Source: Candidatus Bathyarchaeota archaeon
GTDB taxonomy: Archaea > Thermoproteota > Bathyarchaeia > Bathyarchaeales > Bathycorpusculaceae
Direction: 5' to 3'
DNA length: 17,181 bases
Assembly (NCBI GenBank): GCA_018396935.1
Contig: JAGTRA010000009.1
Span: 1-17,181 of the forward strand
In this document: one piece after another, positions 15,159 to 17,181 of the stretch
Position numbering within the stretch: the first letter of the stretch is position 1
How the letters are laid out: each line of letters opens with the position of its first letter
Notes under the pieces: model-generated
What the model saw: only the letters and a program-made list of their open reading frames with translations
What the model was told of the DNA's origin: nothing
Databases searched by the model: none
Program-made: the position numbers and the translations under genes

Positions 15159-15709
15159 TCACGTTCTCCTCCCCTAGATGCAGTTGCAGTAACCTCTATA
15201 GTTCGGCGAAGAGGATGATTGGGGTCAGCTAAGGGGCTATCTGGAGCATATTTAATTTTATCCTCTTCCTCCCTTGTGACAAGATAGCTTGGCACGGTCA
15301 CTCTACGATCGCCTATAGCTATGTGGCCATGAACAATCAATTGTCTAGCTTGATGGATTGTCCTTGCTAAACCTTTACGAAAGACCAACGTCTGGAGACG
15401 ACGCTCAAGGATGTCTTCAACAGTTAAGTCCAATACATCATCAAGTACAGCATTCTCGCTTATTATTCCCAATCTCTTAAGTCGAGAGAGAAGCTGCTCC
15501 TCCATTTTTCTTCTCTCTTCAGGAGACTTGCCTATGAGCTCGCGGGCTATCCCCCTGAATTTAGAAAGCATAGTTTTATGGCGCCATAACTCCCGCTTAT
15601 TCCTTAGCCCGTATTGTCCGAGGAGCTTAAGTTCCTCCTGCAGTATCTCTGACCGCCACGGGAACCTTGGAGTTTCATACTTCTTCTTTTGCTTCTTGGG
15701 GTCGCCCAT
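15155..15709 (-). CDS. rps4: Small ribosomal subunit protein uS4 (S4)
   Basis: 30S assembly-initiating protein that binds 16S rRNA, 184 aa, archaeal S4/S9e-like length. The N-terminal '[45 protein letters not shown]' is archaeal type. The S4 RNA-binding domain (about 105-165) has '[42 protein letters not shown]'. The N-terminal zinc cysteines found in some S4 proteins are absent. ATG at 15709, 10 nt after rps13, with GAGG about 9 nt upstream. Confidence 0.97.
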   Translation of the reverse strand: MGDPKKQKKKYETPRFPWRSEILQEELKLLGQYGLRNKRELWRHKTMLSKFRGIARELIGKSPEERRKMEEQLLSRLKRLGIISENAVLDDVLDLTVEDILERRLQTLVFRKGLARTIHQARQLIVHGHIAIGDRRVTVPSYLVTREEEDKIKYAPDSPLADPNHPLRRTIEVTATASRGGERE

Positions 15710-15719
15710 ATTAATATCC

Positions 15720-16169
15720 TCACTGCTTCTTCTTCTTTACACCTATAGTCTTTCCCTTCCTTCCAGTTGTCCGAGTTCTTTGACCCCTAACCTTTAAGCC
15801 ATAAGCATGCCGATAACCACGCCACGACTTTATTTCCTTCATCCGCTCAATATCCATTTTAACACTTAAAGCAAGATCCGCACCTATTAGGTGTAGATCC
15901 CGCCCTGTTTCGAGATCCTTCCTTCTATTAAGAAGCCATGAAGGAATTCCATACCTTGCAGGATCTTTAATTATCTCCTCAATCCTCTCAATTTCAGCCT
16001 CAGTAAGGAAGCCAGCTCTCATTTGAGGATCTATACCCGCAGTTTTCAATATAGCATTAGCTAAACTTACACTAATGCCCTGTATCCGTTTAAGGGCATA
16101 TACCGCCCTTAAACTCCCATCTACATCCTTATCAGTTATTCTAACGATATGTCTATATTCCCGTGACAT
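15720..16169 (-). CDS. rps13: Small ribosomal subunit protein uS13 (S13)
   Basis: 30S head protein forming intersubunit bridges, 149 aa. It shows 'YRHIVRITDKDVDGSLRAVYALKRIQGISVSLANAILKTAGIDP' with the helix-hairpin-helix, 'RKDLETGRDLHLIGADLALSVKMDIERMKEIKSWRGYRHAYGLKVRGQRTRTTGRKGKTIGV', and a basic tail (VKKKKQ). The length and 'SWRGYRHAYGL' form match archaeal S13. It is first in its operon, transcribed leftward from the intergenic region it shares with the divergent trmO-like gene. Confidence 0.97.
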   Translation of the reverse strand: MSREYRHIVRITDKDVDGSLRAVYALKRIQGISVSLANAILKTAGIDPQMRAGFLTEAEIERIEEIIKDPARYGIPSWLLNRRKDLETGRDLHLIGADLALSVKMDIERMKEIKSWRGYRHAYGLKVRGQRTRTTGRKGKTIGVKKKKQ

Positions 16170-16211
16170 TTGACGCCATCCAGCTTTTTAGCAAACTAGA
16201 AGTAAAGCATA

Positions 16212-16223
16212 TTTTATTTAAAC
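16212..16223 (-). promoter_or_regulatory. TATA-like promoter box of the rps13-rps4-rps11 operon
   Basis: TTTAAATAAAAT on the minus strand, preceded by GAAAG (a purine-rich BRE-like element), about 45 nt upstream of the rps13 ATG. A start near 16190 would leave a leader of about 20 nt. Best promoter match in the 131-nt divergent gap. Confidence 0.55.
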
Positions 16224-16272
16224 TTTCCTAATGCAGACACCCTTAAATTTTAGAGAGACGCCCTCTTTTATG

Positions 16273-16280
16273 CTTTATAA
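16273..16280 (+). promoter_or_regulatory. TATA-like promoter box of the trmO-like gene
   Basis: CTTTATAA centred about 24 nt before the ATG at 16301. At the usual archaeal spacing the transcript would start at or next to the ATG, giving a leaderless mRNA. No Shine-Dalgarno site is visible before that ATG, which fits. Confidence 0.5.
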
Positions 16281-16300
16281 CTAGGTATAGGCGCTTGAAG

Positions 16301-16738
16301 ATGGGTGAAGTACGGTTTATAGGCATCGTTGAGGAAACTAGGGATGAAAAAGCTAAGATAAGAATTTACCCAGAGTTTAAAAGTGGCCTCAAAGGCATAG
16401 ATGGATTCTCACACATAATTGTTCTGTATTGGATCCATTTAAGAGATACGGAAAAGGACCGCAGCACATTACTTGTCTACCCTCGCCGACATAAGGTAAA
16501 TATAGAAACAGGAGTCTTTGCCTGCAGAAGCCCATCCCGCCCAAATCCTATTGGTTTATGCGTTGTAAAACTCCTTGAAGTTAAAGATGACTCAATAATT
16601 GTTAAAGGCTTAGACGCCATTGAGGGCTCTCCAATAGTAGATATTAAGCCCTACATTCCAGCAATCGATGCTGTTTTAGATGCACGGATTCCAAAATGGC
16701 TTACCTCATCCACAAATAGTGAAAATGACCGGCAATAG
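16301..16738 (+). CDS. TrmO/TsaA-family tRNA (N6-threonylcarbamoyladenosine37-N6)-methyltransferase
   Basis: SAM-dependent methyltransferase family with a beta-barrel fold, known in bacteria for methylating t6A at position 37 of tRNA; the archaeal substrate is inferred. It has 145 aa. 'IGIVEETRDEKAKIRIYPEFKSGLKGIDGFSHIIVLYWIH' is the N-terminal half. The family signature is 'TGVFACRSPSRPNPIGLCVVKLL' (about 71-93), usually GVFATRSPxRPNPIG, with a Thr-to-Cys change at the fifth position. It is followed by 'LDAIEGSPIVDIKPYIP', normally LDxxDGTPxLDIKPY. The ATG at 16301 is preferred over the TTG at 16295 because of the TATA spacing. It is divergent from rps13, which fits a translation-related role. 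Confidence 0.9.
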   Translation: MGEVRFIGIVEETRDEKAKIRIYPEFKSGLKGIDGFSHIIVLYWIHLRDTEKDRSTLLVYPRRHKVNIETGVFACRSPSRPNPIGLCVVKLLEVKDDSIIVKGLDAIEGSPIVDIKPYIPAIDAVLDARIPKWLTSSTNSENDRQ

Positions 16739-16756
16739 TATCAGCTAATCAAAAAA

Positions 16757-16811
16757 ACGCTAATAAAAGCGCATAAGCCCGTATCTTGACTATAGAACGT
16801 TATTTCTCCTT
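16757..16811 (+). terminator. Weak candidate terminator region after the trmO-like gene
   Basis: A short inverted repeat CGCT-AATAAA-AGCG (16757-16770) follows the stop by about 20 nt, with a T-rich segment (TTATTTCTCCTT) ending near 16811. Neither part is strong. I see no gene in 16739-16902. Confidence 0.2.
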
Positions 16812-16858
16812 AGATATCTCATAAGAATTATGTCATAACTCGTAATATAGGTTAAATC

Positions 16859-16865
16859 TTTAAAT
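16859..16865 (+). promoter_or_regulatory. TATA-like box of the terminal wHTH gene
   Basis: TTTAAAT about 40 nt before the ATG at 16903. A start near 16887 would give a short leader carrying GGTGG (16889-16893) 9 nt before the ATG. Confidence 0.5.
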
Positions 16866-16881
16866 GCACATGCATACATGT
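16864..16881. promoter_or_regulatory. Nested palindromes, candidate operator of the wHTH gene
   Basis: Two perfect inverted repeats overlap: ATGCA-CA-TGCAT (16864-16875) and ACATG-CATA-CATGT (16868-16881). They lie between the TATA-like box and the predicted transcription start, where a bound protein would block polymerase. The neighbouring gene encodes a predicted DNA-binding protein, so autoregulation is the natural guess. Activity is inferred. Confidence 0.45.
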
Positions 16882-16902
16882 TGATGTTGGTGGTTGAGTA
16901 AC

Positions 16903-17181
16903 ATGAATAGATCCGAACCTGTGGAGAGAGGAGAAGAGGAGAAGGTTAAGCGCCTACTCACAGATCCAAAACTATCATCAATAAAGTCACTACTAGAAAA
17001 GGATCACGCCATCGACTGTATTATGCTATTATACCTCGGAAAGGGCAAATGGAAAGAAGCAAAGGAGTTCATGAAACGCAACGGTTTAACATTGAGCGAT
17101 GGTACTTTTAGAGCTAGAATGATGGAAATTGAGGATCTAGGACTGGCGAAAAGCGAACGCATTGACCCCTTAAAAAAGAAG
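16903..17181 (+). CDS. Predicted winged-helix DNA-binding protein, 3'-truncated by window edge
   Basis: 93 residues are visible, with no stop before the window ends. I cannot assign a named family. An acidic, charged N terminus (about 1-25) is followed by a helix-rich region with the pattern of a winged helix: 'AIDCIMLLYLGKGKWKEAKEFMKRNG' (about 37-63), then 'LSDGTFRARMMEIEDLGLAKSERID' (about 65-89). The latter looks like a recognition helix followed by the 'E-x-L-G-L' turn into the wing. The ATG at 16903 has GGTGG 9 nt upstream. The gene is separated from the trmO-like gene by 164 nt with its own TATA-like box and palindromes. Likely a transcriptional regulator; target unknown. Confidence 0.7.
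   Translation, partial: MNRSEPVERGEEEKVKRLLTDPKLSSIKSLLEKDHAIDCIMLLYLGKGKWKEAKEFMKRNGLTLSDGTFRARMMEIEDLGLAKSERIDPLKKK

Noticed and set aside
16739..16902. Possible tRNA or small RNA gene in the 164-nt gap
   Set aside because: No cloverleaf arms, T-loop consensus or box C/D or H/ACA pattern is visible; only short inverted repeats and a TATA-like box.
1..17181. Mobile elements, CRISPR arrays or a defence island
   Set aside because: No transposase, integrase, direct-repeat array or terminal inverted repeats were seen; gene content is core housekeeping with uniform character.

Overview
The window looks like a contiguous piece of an archaeal chromosome. Every gene whose product can be recognised is a core information-processing or isoprenoid-lipid gene of archaeal type: ribosomal proteins S8e, S2, S9, L13, L18e, S11, S4 and S13, RNA polymerase subunits D and N, SRP19, archaeal-type GluRS, and a mevalonate/isopentenyl-phosphate-kinase set. 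TATA-like boxes with no bacterial -35/-10 signals lie upstream of the transcription units. The protein flavour (SMC head with an 'AHLDAFHVSKL' D-loop region, GluRS with HLGS, RpoD carrying a ferredoxin domain) resembles TACK-group archaea such as Bathyarchaeia. That placement is a judgement from memory, not a computed phylogeny. No mobile element, CRISPR array, rRNA or tRNA is visible.

Layout. (1) 2-3006, plus strand: the 3' part of smc (hinge to C-terminal ATPase lobe), then scpA and scpB, packed as one operon for the chromosome-organising SMC-ScpAB complex. (2) 3071-3469, plus strand: rps8e with its own TATA box and Shine-Dalgarno (SD) site; its stop codon interlocks with the stop of the convergent srp19. 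(3) 3466-14614, minus strand: a 14-gene co-directional run read right to left: rpoD, rpl18e, rpl13, rps9, rpoN, eno, rps2, MEMO1-family gene, mvk, ipk, idi2 (fni), prenyl-diphosphate synthase, gltX, srp19. Gaps are at most 14 nt and many genes overlap. (4) 14751-16169, minus strand: rps13-rps4-rps11. (5) 16301-16738, plus strand: a TrmO/TsaA-type tRNA methyltransferase gene, apparently leaderless and divergent from rps13. (6) 16903-17181, plus strand: the start of a small predicted winged-helix regulator whose TATA box is followed by nested palindromes.

How the genes work together. The long minus-strand run couples transcription and translation machinery (RpoD, RpoN, five ribosomal proteins, GluRS, SRP19) with enolase and with membrane-lipid precursor synthesis. 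Mevalonate kinase, isopentenyl phosphate kinase, type 2 IPP isomerase and a trans-prenyl diphosphate synthase together cover mevalonate to mevalonate-5-phosphate, isopentenyl phosphate to IPP, IPP to DMAPP, and chain elongation. The step(s) from mevalonate-5-phosphate to isopentenyl phosphate are not encoded here. SRP19 (membrane targeting of proteins) at the end of the run fits a theme of growth-linked membrane and translation supply.

Most of the window is conserved housekeeping sequence and I see no clearly novel system. The points most worth a second look are: no rpoK between rpoN and eno; the MEMO-family metalloprotein inside the isoprenoid genes; RpoD with eight ferredoxin-type cysteines plus a separate four-Cys knuckle; an enolase with an altered C-terminal motif; heavy use of TTG/GTG starts in coupled genes; and the nested palindromes in front of the last gene.
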